Assembly (NCBI GenBank): GCA_022592445.1
Contig: JABYQR010000115.1
Coordinates: 1-64,000, forward strand
DNA: 64,000 nucleotides
Reading direction: 5' to 3'
Source of the DNA: Cytidiella melzeri
Lineage: Eukaryota > Basidiomycota > Agaricomycetes > Polyporales > Irpicaceae
Shown here: piece by piece, positions 45,354 to 54,977 of the stretch
How positions within the stretch are numbered: position 1 is the stretch's first letter
Layout of the letters: each line of letters starts with the position of its first letter
The notes under the pieces: generated by a model
The model's database searches: none
The model's input: only the letters and a program-made list of their open reading frames with translations
What the model was told of the DNA's origin: nothing
Position numbers and translations under genes: made by a program

Positions 45354-46261
45354 GCATGAAGCTCAAAATTCTCACCAGCTATAAACCTTATGCAGATGTC
45401 TAGCCCAGTAAAGACCAAGTTATTATTGTGACTACCAGCTATGTAGTACAAGAGGGGGTTTGCTTACCTAGCCCAGTAAAGACCAAGAGGTCGAGATGGG
45501 GGCTAGGAGCGTACATGCAGCATCTTATATAGACTTCAGGGACCTGCGCACAGACCATGTTGAGGGCAGGCTTTGCAAGAAGCCGTGTGAACGAAGAACA
45601 AAAGAACTACCTAAAGGAGAACAATAGCTATTGTCTAGACCTTGCCAAGAACTCTACCCGTGAGAGAATCTATCTAAAAGGAGACCAACTATTGTATTCC
45701 ATTCCCACACCTGTGAGAACATCCTTCCATAAAGAGAACAATAGGGAAAGAACAATAAGGAGCCCATGTGAATGGTATCTATGACGGCAAACCCTAGCTA
45801 TGGGCTGAGCCATGTGCTTGTAGCCATGTGGTCTTACTTAAGCTAAGTCACATGCCAGTGTGACGTAGTAGCAAGTAATGTGACCGTGTGGAGCGTCTAA
45901 GCTACGTGATACGGGCGCTCAATAGACGTGAAAAGGAAGTTTATGCAGAGAAGGTTGCAACTGAGCTGCAGCCTGGAGTTTTACAGATAAAAACAAGACG
46001 TAAATTGCGAAAATTAAGGGCTAGTCAGGCCATCCATGACACCTTGTAAAACTCACTCAAACTCCCGGACTGAGCGAGTCCATGCGATAGAGTTGATTCG
46101 CATGTGATAGAGCCGGCCTGCAGGCCTGGCCAACTTCCGGTTGTATCAATGTAATAGGCTGTGTTGAACAGAGGCAGTGGGAAACAAGGAATGAGGGGAG
46201 AAAGACAAGTGTACAACCTGGGTAGGTGTTACAATTCAAATTGGATCACATATGGCTAGAG
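45354..46261. repeat. Degraded LTR-like sequence between G2 and G3
   Basis: It contains two copies of ctagcccagtaaagaccaag (45401 and 45467) and a TATA-like cttatatagac near 45526. This order (repeated taaagacca motif, then TATA, then a cctgg-type start region) mirrors the G3 LTR, so it may be a distant LTR relative. No convincing ORF. Confidence 0.35.
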
Positions 46262-46266
46262 CTTTA

Positions 46267-46783
46267 TGTCAAGAGTACAACCAAACTCTGGGAAGAGCGA
46301 GGAAGTAACAATAGGGGGAAAGGAACAACGAGCGAACTCGCGTGGACGATGACGACAAGGGAAAAGATGATGATGAGAAGTGAAGACCCAACGACGAGGG
46401 ATCAGCCAACAATGAGCTAAAGACCAGGTTATATTAGTACTGTGAAGGACTAGGTACAAGGTGGACGTCACCTAAAGACCAGGAGGTAGAATCTGAGGTC
46501 TTTAGGGAGCTACAGGGTGGGTTTATATACATCTCAGACAAGGACCCCTGGTACTGGGTCTGTACTCCTAACACTGCCGTGGGAACGTATGGTGTGCTAT
46601 GGTGCGATGTTCTACAATGTTCCACAATGTTCCAGCACCTTCTATGATCATGTGACTGGTCTGTCACATGTACTTGATCACATGCAGGCGCCATGTGTCG
46701 TTGATAAGATAAGATAAGGGAAATGGCTATCGATAAGATAAGATAAGAGAAACAAAAAGGAAAAAGTATGCATGTTCGTGACA
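46267..46783 (-). repeat. 3' LTR of G3 (517 bp)
   Basis: TGTCACGAACATG...TCTTGACA on the element strand, preceded by the polypurine tract AGGAGGGGGGTAA and the pol stop at 46795. It differs from the 5' LTR at 11 positions without indels. Confidence 0.95.
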
Positions 46784-46794
46784 TTACCCCCCTC

Positions 46795-48683
46795 CTAAAG
46801 GCCTTTTCTCCGGAAGGCAGGAGTTGAGTCTTTTCCATCTTCCCACAAGGATACACGTTGTAGAGCTTCTGAAGGTAATTTCTCAAAATTCTCGTTGATT
46901 GGTCGGAAGTTCATCGCCAAGAATAGAGATGCAGCGATTGGCCGTGGAGCTCCTGGGTGTTGTCTGTGGAAATCCTTTACAGCTTCATCGGCATGAGTGA
47001 CATTGGTTGCTGGTTCCCAGGAAGTTTCTGATTCTGGGTACCCTTTCCACTTCACATGGTACTGAAACTCCTTCTTTCGACCGAAGATCCTTGAATCAAG
47101 AATCTGTTCTGCCTTGTACCCCTCTTCTTCGTCTACCACAATCGGTTCAGGTTCAGGAAATTCCCGATTAGGGACCAAACTTGCCGTCTTGGCTGGTTGC
47201 AACCTATCCACATGGAACACCGGGTGGTGCTTGTCCCGGATAGTAAGCTTAACCCGGTAGTTCAAATCCCCAATCTTTTCTAAGATCTCATAGGGACCAT
47301 CTCGTTTTGGTGCTAGCTTTGCCACCGGCTGTTCCTTTGGATGCTTCTCGCGTTCCACATAAACCTTATCACCGACTTTAAACTGTGGGGCCTTTGTAAC
47401 TCCGTGATTGTAGAATCGTTTCATGCGTTCTGCCGTGAGCTGTAGTGCAGCTTTGGCGTCTTCTTGGGCTTCTCGGAGCGCTCGAAGGTGTTTGTCTGCT
47501 GCGGGAACGTTTGATACTGGATTTAAAGGCACCTGGAACTCCGGTAGATACCCATAGATCAGTTCGAAGGGAGCCTTCCCGGTGGACGAGTGTACGCGGC
47601 TATTAAGCGCAAACTCCGCAATTGGCAACCAGTCTACCCAGTCATCCTGTCTGAAGGAGCAGAACACTCGGAGATACTGTTCTATTTCTTGATTCATACG
47701 TTCGGTTTTACCATCTGTCTGAGGATGATACGCAGTGGACATAGATGACTTTACTCCGAGTGCATCGTAGATAGCACGGAGAAACTTGGACGTGAATACC
47801 GATCCGCGGTCGGAGATCATCTGGCGAGGTACACCATGGAGTCAAAACACGTTTGCGATATAGTCCTGCACGTGTTCGGGAGTTTTCATGCTTTCTCGTG
47901 ATGGATAGCAATGCACCTGCGCTGTTGTCCGATCAACTACAACCGTGATAGAATCATATCCTTTACATGGCGGTAACTTGACAATGAAGTCCGTGGTAAC
48001 GCTTTCCCATGGAGCATTGGGCGGATCTAGTGGATTGAGTGGACCACGTGGTGGGGCGGGGTATGTCTTGGTTCTTTGACAAGTGTCACACGTGTCTACA
48101 TAGTTATTGACAAAGCGTGTCATGCTGGGCCACCAGTAGTTCCGAGAGAGTAGTTCCAGCGTTTTGTACCTGCCCGGATGTCCAGCGGCAGATAAGTTGT
48201 GATGTCTCCGAACTAGTTCCTTTCGGATTTCGTCATCTTTAGGAACGCTTTTCCCCGGAACAATAACAGTCCATTCTCGTTGTTCCACTCTTCGAGTCCC
48301 CGGCTAAGAAGACGAGGTCCGAGTTTCTTGACTTTGGCAAGTGCTTCTGCCACCTCGGTTTCTTGAAGAGAACATTCACGGATACGTTTCAACAGGTCTC
48401 TGTCTGGCTGTACACTAGCTTTCCCACGTTGAGAAGTGGCAGCTCGGAAAACCTCAGGCACTAAGACTACTCGTGACAGATTGTCTTCTTCGTCTTTGAC
48501 CTCGTGTTGACCCAATCGTGACATGGAATCTGACTTTCCCATAGATTTCCCGGGCTTTGGGATGATCTCAAAGTTGAAACGTGAGAGAAACAATGACCAA
48601 CGCGCTTGACGACGTGTCAAGTTGCGAGCTGTCTTCCAATACTCGAGATTCTTGTGGTCAGAGAAGATAGGGAATTTTGACAT
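46795..48683 (-). pseudogene. Ty3/gypsy Pol of G3, C-terminal part: RNase H end, integrase, chromodomain
   Basis: It starts after the nested solo LTR. RNase H end is SDHKNLEYWKTARNLTRRQA. A 1-nt break near 48240 precedes the integrase. The zinc-binding part is HHNLSAAGHPGRYKTLE...CDTCQRTK. The DDE core is TTDFIVKLP, then a TGA at 47844-47842 (CGA expected before LHGVP), then ISDRGSVFTS and an HPQTDGKTERMNQ helix. The GDKVYVEREKHPK and HPVFHVDRL parts follow. The chromodomain is AEQILDSRIFGRKKEFQYHV, then KWKGYPESETSWEP. Stop at 46795. Chromodomains steer integration toward heterochromatin, which would suit the nesting seen here. Confidence 0.9.
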
Positions 48684-49435
48684 GGATAGTCCAACAGAGA
48701 CCGGATTTTTCCAACAATGTCACAAGTTTACGGCCTTAAGCGCCTATCTAGAGCGCTTATTTTCCGGCTAGGAGTGTTACCGGACCTAACCCTTACCCAA
48801 GCCACGTGACATCCTGCCTTATTTATTAATAGTCCAGACCCAAACCCTAGACTCAATCTGGAGCGGTTCCAGATCAACCTAGGCTATTGTTCTATTGTTT
48901 AACTTCCATTGATAGGGATTCCCCAGGGATTCCCCCAGTTCCTATTGTCCTATTGTCTTCCGTCTATTGTCTTTTGTCTATTGTTAGGGATTCCCCCAGT
49001 TCCTATTGTTCTATTGTTCCTGATGCTATTGTTCTATTATCTATTGTTCTATTGTTCTAGTCCTATTGTTCTATGTACCCTGGTTCCTTATTGTTCTATT
49101 GTTACTCCAGCCCCACAGTTACTCCAGTCCCTAGTGTGGGAACTGGTGCACAGACCACCCAGACACAGTATATATAGTACCCCTTACCCTCCCTGGTTCT
49201 GCATCTTGACCTCTTCGTCATTTGCACTGCCAGGTGAGTTACTCAATGTAACCTAGTATAAGCATGATATTAACTTCGTCATTTGCACTGCCAGTATCCG
49301 GCCTCTGAGCCTGCTTGCCTGCTTATCATTGACTTTGACCTTGTTGTCGTTGTTGGAGATCCATTTCCACTTCCACTCCTCCTCTTCTCCACCCTTGTTT
49401 AGGGTTATCAGTATCACAGCAGTCGCTCCGCGAGA
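48678..49435. mobile_element. Solo LTR (758 bp) nested in G3 pol, AATTT target duplication
   Basis: Relative of the solo LTR at 19224-20015. Flanked by AATTT at 48673-48677 and 49436-49440. It splits the RNase H coding region (HYLEGLPEKF on one side, PIFSDHKN on the other). Its right end has lost the canonical terminal dinucleotide (CGCGAGA instead of CGCAACA). Confidence 0.88.
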
Positions 49436-51507
49436 AATTTCTCTGGTAGCCCTTCCAAATAATGACGCCAGTCTTCAAGGGCTCGTACAATTGCCATAAG
49501 TTCTCGGTCGTAGATCTCATAGTTTTGTTCGGTCTCAGTCATGCCTTCAGACCGATAGGCTACTGGGTGCCACGTGCCGTCTTCGGCTTGTTGTTCCAAC
49601 ACCCCTCCCATTGCATATCCGGATGCATCTGTTTCCAAACATGTGGGTCTATCAAAACTCCACATTGCCAATACTGGTGCTTCCACGAATCGTCGGCGGA
49701 GTTCATCGAACGCTGACTGTTCTTCAGGACCCCATTTCCAAGGGACTTTACCCGTGAGACAGTCTAGGGGTTTACATATCTTCCCGAAGTCCCTGATGAA
49801 CCTTTGGTAGAAGTTTGCAAACCCACGGAATCGGTGGATGTCAGAGACATTCTGCGGTACAGGCCATTCAGCCACTGCCTTTACTTTGACAGGATCCATA
49901 CGTAACTGATTGTGGCCAATGATGACGCCAAGGTACTCTGTTTCTGATCTCTCAAACTCGCATTTCTCAGGTTTCAAGAATAGGTCATGTTGCCTGAGCC
50001 ATCTCAGAACTTCATGTACCACCTCGCGGTGCTCGGATATCTCCTTGGAATAGATAAGGATATCGTCTAAGTAGACCGTAACTTTGCCTTCGGCAATGAG
50101 GTTGGCAAAAATATCATGCATCATATTCTGGAATGTGGCCGGTGAATTGGTAAGACCAAAGAACATGACCGTAGGTTCAAACAGTCCTCGGTTGGTGACA
50201 AATGCAGCTTTGTGTTCATCACCTTCTTTGATGCAGACATTATTGTACCCCCATCTGACGTCCAGCTTAGTGAAGAACTTAGCACCGCGTAATCTATCCA
50301 TGAGTTCGGAGATCAACGGCAGTGGATACCTGTTTTTGATAGTGACTTCGTTTAACTTCCGGTAATCCTGCACTGGGCGTAACTTTCCATCCTTTTTCTT
50401 GACAAAGAAAAAGGGTGACGCCATTGGGGACTTCGACGGTTGAATGTACCCTTTCTCTAGGTTCTCTCGGATAAACTTATCAAGCTCTTCTTGCTCAGGG
50501 TGTGATAGCGGATAAACCTTTGCGTGGAATCCTTTTGCTTCCGGAATTAACTCAATTGCATGGTCGTACAACTTGTGTTCTGGAAGTCGTTGAGATTCCG
50601 TTTCAGAGAAGATGTGAGCATGTTGACGATATTGTTCAGGTACCATCTCTTCAAAGGTTTTGACTGGTTTAACCCGGTTCTCAACCTCAGCTAGTTCACT
50701 AGAGTATGTGTATCCTGCTAGAGTGAACAAGCGTTCGCCTTCCTGTACCATAGGTGTCGGACGTGTGCGTACAATGCGTCGGGGAGTTCCTTTTCCACCG
50801 AGCTGAGTAGTGGCCTGTGCCTGTAACTTCGGCGATTCGGTCCCATCCAAACTTCCTGAACCTTCCGTGGTCTCCTCGAGGTCTTCTTCGGCTTCCTTCA
50901 TATCCACCGGCAAGTACGGAAGTTGTTCCACAACTTTTCGTAATCCCGGAGTTCTCTTCTTCCGTTTAGGCTCAGCTGTTCTCTTAGCTGCAACCTCCTT
51001 CACTTCCTCAACCCGTTCTCTGGGTTTACACGCATCAGGACATCCATCCATCCTGATGATGCCTTCGTACCAATCAATGGTGGGGTTGTGGTACCTCAAC
51101 CAATCGATTCCTATGATTACATCTTCCGGCCCAATGTCGGTAACTGTGAAGATAGTCCTTTCCTTGTGGTCCCCTATCCTCATATTAAGAATGGCGACTT
51201 CATCAATAGCCCCGTCTCGGTTTGGGGTTCCATCTATGTTGTACACCGGAATTGGTTGTTTCAACTTCCGGGTCCTGATATGATGCTCTCGAACAAACCG
51301 TTTATGAATAAATAGTGTTGAGGCTCCACTATCAATCATTGCTGCGACTTCTTTAGATCTCCGCACTCCTGAAACTGTGATGGGTATGTGAAAATGTTCT
51401 GATTCAGAACCAGTCTCTAATACATCAGACGCGAGTACGGAAAATCTATTGTTACATGGTATACGCGGGGCACGTGCTTGCGCAGCTTGAATCACGGCCC
51501 GAATCAA
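49436..51507 (-). pseudogene. Ty3/gypsy Pol of G3, N-terminal part: protease, RT, RNase H
   Basis: The frame is entered at 51507 by a -1 shift from gag, with no ATG of its own near the start. Protease is MIDSGASTLFIHKRF near residue 55. A basic linker follows (AEPKRKKRTPG). RT runs from EKGYIQPSKSPMASPFFFVK, with KLDVRWGYNNVCIKEGDEHK and active site YLDD (VTVYLDDILIYS). The connection and RNase H contain TDASGYAMGG and YEIYDRELMAIV. The frame is intact until the solo LTR at 49435. Catalytic residues are all present, so this RT was lost by insertion, not by point decay. Confidence 0.92.
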
Positions 51508-51513
51508 AAACCC
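51468..51513 (-). promoter_or_regulatory. Candidate -1 ribosomal frameshift signal at the G3 gag/pol overlap
   Basis: The slippery heptamer G GGT TTT (51513-51507) sits in the gag frame immediately before the gag TGA (51506-51504). After a 6-nt spacer, GGGCCGTG (51500-51493) can pair with CACGTGCCC (51476-51468) with one bulged T and a 16-nt loop. Loop TGCGC could further pair with downstream GCGTA, making a pseudoknot. The pol frame is exactly -1. Confidence 0.65.
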
Positions 51514-53295
51514 TCCTCCAATCTCTTTTTGAGGTCGGCATTCTCCGCCCTCAACTTCTCCAGTTCTCCTAGTACGGCCTTGAGTGTCACTTCCAATACT
51601 CCCGACGAGTTTGACACTTCTTCCTTCTCAGGCTTCTTTTCTTCGGTCCGAGAAGAAGATACCTCCCCATTGGTAGCAGCCACACGAGTCCCTCGAGGTG
51701 GTGGGCGTGGGACTGCCGGTTTGGTGCACGTGCGTGCAATGTGATTGGGGTTGGTGGTAAGTTCTTGGCAGTTGTAACACCGCCGACCTTGTTGCATCTT
51801 GGAGGCGTCGACCTCCATGGAAACCGGACTGTTGGAAGGACGGGAAGCCGGGGTAAATCTAGGCTGAGACTGGGTAGGTCTCGATGTAGTTGACGAGGGA
51901 ACAGACAGAATTTTCTTCTCCGTTGTTTCTCTGATGCGGGCATACGCAGCCGCCATTTTCAGAGACCTGTCAATCCAACCTTGGTAATTGGCTGGGGGAA
52001 CTTCGGCAGTTGCCAATCTACCATAGATGTACTCTGGGAGACCCTTGATGAAGCTGTCACAGATTTTCAATGTTTCTACAAGACTTGCCTTACCAGGCAA
52101 CGGTATTATTGGGAATATTTAAGCGCTTGTCAAGCACTTATCCAGCGCTTATCCGGTGTCTATTTAGGCGCTTATCCAGCACTTATCTGGGGCTTATCAG
52201 GCGCCTATTCCGGCGCTTATTCTCAGTGCCTATCAATTGATGCGCTGATGCGCCTCCTGTCTCTGATGCGCTGATGCGCTCCTTTCCTTATCTGTGTATC
52301 ACATGATAGAACTCTCTGGAACCTTGTGGAACTTGCTGGAACTATGATGTCATAGTTTAGAACATTCCATTAGATGATGTCATAGTTCATAGAACCTTCT
52401 GGAAAAGTCTAGCCTTGTCTTAGAACAAGCTAGAACAAGTCTAGCCTTGGAGCTGGGTCATGGGGTCAGGTCATGGGGACAATTGCTATTGGTTGATTAT
52501 TGAAGTGGCACCACTAGGGCATAGGGCATGCTTAGTAAGGTAGATTACTTCGCTTACTCATGTAGGTATTAGGGGTCTTAGGGTAGTACCTGGGGTCCTC
52601 CCCTTCATGTATATATAGAGGCACTCCTGAGGGCATATCCCCTCAGTCTTATCCACTCTGTTGATAAAGGACTACTCAGTACTCCCCAGTACTTCGCTCA
52701 CCACACCTCTCACACTCTATCTCACTCTATCCCCTCAAGTCTAACAACTTATCTGGTGAGTAGTAACCTTAACTGTTACAGAAGCGGATCTCCTTGTCCT
52801 TGTCGCTTAATCCGGAGATGCGACCCACGTAGGATTGGAAGTCTGTGACATATGTCCCTACGTCACGCGCATTCTTCTCCTTTTTCTCTGCTCCACAGAG
52901 CTTTTCCAACTCACAGATAGCAGTATCTTCGGGCGTTGCATCGCCGAAGTACTTCTTGAGCTCAGTTTTAAACTTGGCCCATGTATCAAGGTTGGCCGGC
53001 AGGTTACCATTGTGGTCAGCATATGGTCCGTGACCGGTATTGCCCATTGGGCAGCCTTCTCTGACAACCGATAGATTGCTGTCAGGACCTTGGTTTTTTC
53101 ATCGGCAATACTGGCGGTCACCCAGTAAGCCTCGCATTGCGACAGGAATTGTTCTAAGTCGCAGCCATGTTCGCCCTTGTATCTATCGGGCTTGGTGTCG
53201 TTATTGTTGACCGTGACTTGCGGTCTCGGCATTGCTTGCGTAACTGCAGCTATAATGGCTGCAATCAAGGCAGGATCAACCGCGGGTGTTGTCAT
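51504..53295 (-). pseudogene. Ty3/gypsy Gag of G3, split by a solo LTR and one frameshift
   Basis: The likely Gag start is the ATG at 53295 (MTTPAVDPALIAAIIAAVTQ). Capsid-like blocks are RYKGEHGCDLEQFLSQCEAY and NLDTWAKFKTELKKYFGD. A 1-nt loss near 53033 shifts the frame between them. After ...DKDKEIRF the solo LTR intervenes (52110-52780). Gag resumes at PGKASLVETLKICDSFIKGL with YARIRETTEK, a CCHC-like CYNCQELTTNPNHIARTC and a C-terminal coiled coil (LGELEKLRAENADLKKRLEE), ending GF then TGA. The 327 nt upstream of the ATG are open in the same frame back to two tandem TAG codons that end ORF0. Confidence 0.8.
52110..52780 (-). mobile_element. Solo LTR (about 671 bp) nested in G3 gag
   Basis: On the minus strand TGTAACAGTTAAGG...TATTCCCA. 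Its first 160 bp recur at 18456-18618. A TATA-like atatatacatg is near 52610. The distal part (52125-52230) has about eight variants of gcgcttatcc. I see no clean target duplication, so the left border could be off by several bases. Confidence 0.7.
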
Positions 53296-53628
53296 TGTGA
53301 TGGGAGTAGTGATGGGATCGGGAATAATAGGGGTAACGTCTGGTGAAACCGGTGGGATTTCCAGTACGGCTAAACTGGTGTCAACTTCAATTTTTTCCGG
53401 AACTCCGACTGTCGGCGGAATTTGACTGTTATCACAGGGTACGTAACCGGAGTATCGTTGTCCTTGTCTGAAATGACGAGAGACTACAAACTTTTGACTT
53501 CGATTCGGACACGGCTGCTGTTCGCAGACTTCGATATAGGCGTGATCTTCCTCGTTATCGTGACAGTCCTGACGATTGTCGGGATCGAAGACGTGGAAAA
53601 GGTTATCGCACTCAATGATTGCTATCTA

Positions 53629-54348
53629 CTACAAAGGAAGTTTCTCAAAGTATCCTCCGTCTGCTACAAATGCCACTCGGCTCGTGACTTCTGTTAACCT
53701 CTTACGCAATTGTGTGAAGTTGATCTGCCCTACTGACTGCAAGCCCCAGTTCAGTGCTTTGAGCTGGGCAGATGTGCGCGTGGAGAGTACTTCCTCCGTG
53801 TGCTTGATGAGGTGTAGAAGTTTATCGTTGAGTAACAGGACTGACTTGACCTGTGAGCCGTTGCGGTCCCGGGTAAGCTCAATCAGGATCTTGAGGCGTC
53901 TGGTGGTGGCCTCGATCTTCGGCTTGAGAATGCCGACTTGGTCCTTGATGGAAAACTTATGGAAGTCGAGTGTCACCGGTTTCTGCGCATCCGGTCGAGG
54001 TGGTGCGGGTGCCCGAGCAATGCGGTCCTTGAGAGATGGTTTCTCAATGCGATTGGCGAGTGTTTGTGCGCGTTCCGTGCGTGCATGTTCCTTAATAGAC
54101 TCGTTGTCACGAGCAAACTTTTCGTGGTCGAAGGCTGGGAGTCTGGTGCAGAGAGGGTGATAGTGGGGACGACGTGAGACGTAGAAGACGATAGCTTCGA
54201 GGTCCTTCTCTGTATAGAGGCGAGGACGTCCTTGCTCACGTAGTTCTCGGCGAGCTTCAAAGAAGGACTCGGGTACGCGGCGACAAATGCGTATGTCCTT
54301 AGGCACTACAACCACGAAATGAGATGTAAGGTCAAAGGTCCGGGCCAA
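53629..54348 (-). CDS. Upstream ORF ('ORF0') of gypsy G3, 239 codons
   Basis: An intact frame from the ATG at 54348 to TAG at 53631-53629, first after the 5' LTR. Features: VPKDIRICRRVPESFFEARR, YTEKDLEAIVFYVSRRP, a basic/helical middle, a Pro-rich hinge (APAPPRPDAQKP), LDFHKFSIKDQVGILKPKIE, TTRRLKILIELTRD and LKALNWGLQSVGQINFTQLR. Homologous to the ORF before gag in G2. Not a Gag or Pol domain I know. The stop is followed at once by a second TAG, after which the same frame stays open through a Cys segment (QQPCPN) into Gag. The intact state is notable in an otherwise broken element. Confidence 0.6.
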   Translation of the reverse strand: MARTFDLTSHFVVVVPKDIRICRRVPESFFEARRELREQGRPRLYTEKDLEAIVFYVSRRPHYHPLCTRLPAFDHEKFARDNESIKEHARTERAQTLANRIEKPSLKDRIARAPAPPRPDAQKPVTLDFHKFSIKDQVGILKPKIEATTRRLKILIELTRDRNGSQVKSVLLLNDKLLHLIKHTEEVLSTRTSAQLKALNWGLQSVGQINFTQLRKRLTEVTSRVAFVADGGYFEKLPL

Positions 54349-54455
54349 TACAACGTACTGGTAAACCGGGTGGACTAAACTTTTTAAAACTTTTGGGGAA
54401 TAGGGAAGTGTGCGTTTGCGCGACGTCCAGGCGAGCGTACGGAGATTCTACCTAA

Positions 54456-54972
54456 TGTCAAGAGTACAACCAAACTCTGGGAAGAGCGAGGAAGTAACGA
54501 TAGGGGGAAAGGAACGACGAGCGAACTCGCGTGGACAATGACGACAAGGGAAAAGATGATGATGAGAAGTGAAGACCCAACGACGAGGGATCAGCCAACA
54601 ATGAGCTAAAGACCAGGTTATATTAGTACTGTGAAGGACTAGGTACAAGGTGGACGTCACCTAAAGACCAGGAGGTAGAATCTGAGGTCTTTAGGGAGCT
54701 ACAGGGTGGGTTTATATACATCTCAGACAAGGACCCCTGGTACTGGGTCTGTACTCCTAACACTGCCGTGGGAATGTATGGTGTGCTATGGTGCAATGTT
54801 CTACAATGTTCCACAATGTTCCAGCACCTTCTATGATCATGTGACTGGTCTGTCACATGTACTTGATCACATGCAGGCACCATGCGCCGTTGATAAGATA
54901 AGATAAGGGAAATGGCTATTGATAAGATAAGATAAGAGAAACGAAAAGGAAAAAGTATGCATGTTCATGACA
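54456..54972 (-). repeat. 5' LTR of G3 (517 bp)
   Basis: Same length as the 3' LTR, 11 differences. It has the internal tetranucleotide-like tract (gataagataagataag) near its start on the element strand and a TATA-like tttatatacatc near 54711. Confidence 0.95.
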
Positions 54973-54977
54973 CTTTA

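Larger units (their letters stand above)
46267..54972 (-). mobile_element. Ty3/gypsy chromovirus G3, full length with nested solo LTRs
   Basis: Identical-length LTRs (517 bp) bound it, with CTTTA duplicated outside at 46262-46266 and 54973-54977. Order on the minus strand: LTR, ORF0, Cys segment, Gag (interrupted by a solo LTR), Pol (interrupted by another solo LTR), polypurine tract, LTR. The intact ends and duplication show a simple insertion, later hit twice by other elements. All ORFs are now broken. Confidence 0.92.

Noticed and set aside
52130..52230. Possible CRISPR-like short repeats
   Set aside because: Repeats are degenerate, about 10 bp with no regular spacers, inside a fungal LTR. 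CRISPR is not expected in a eukaryote.
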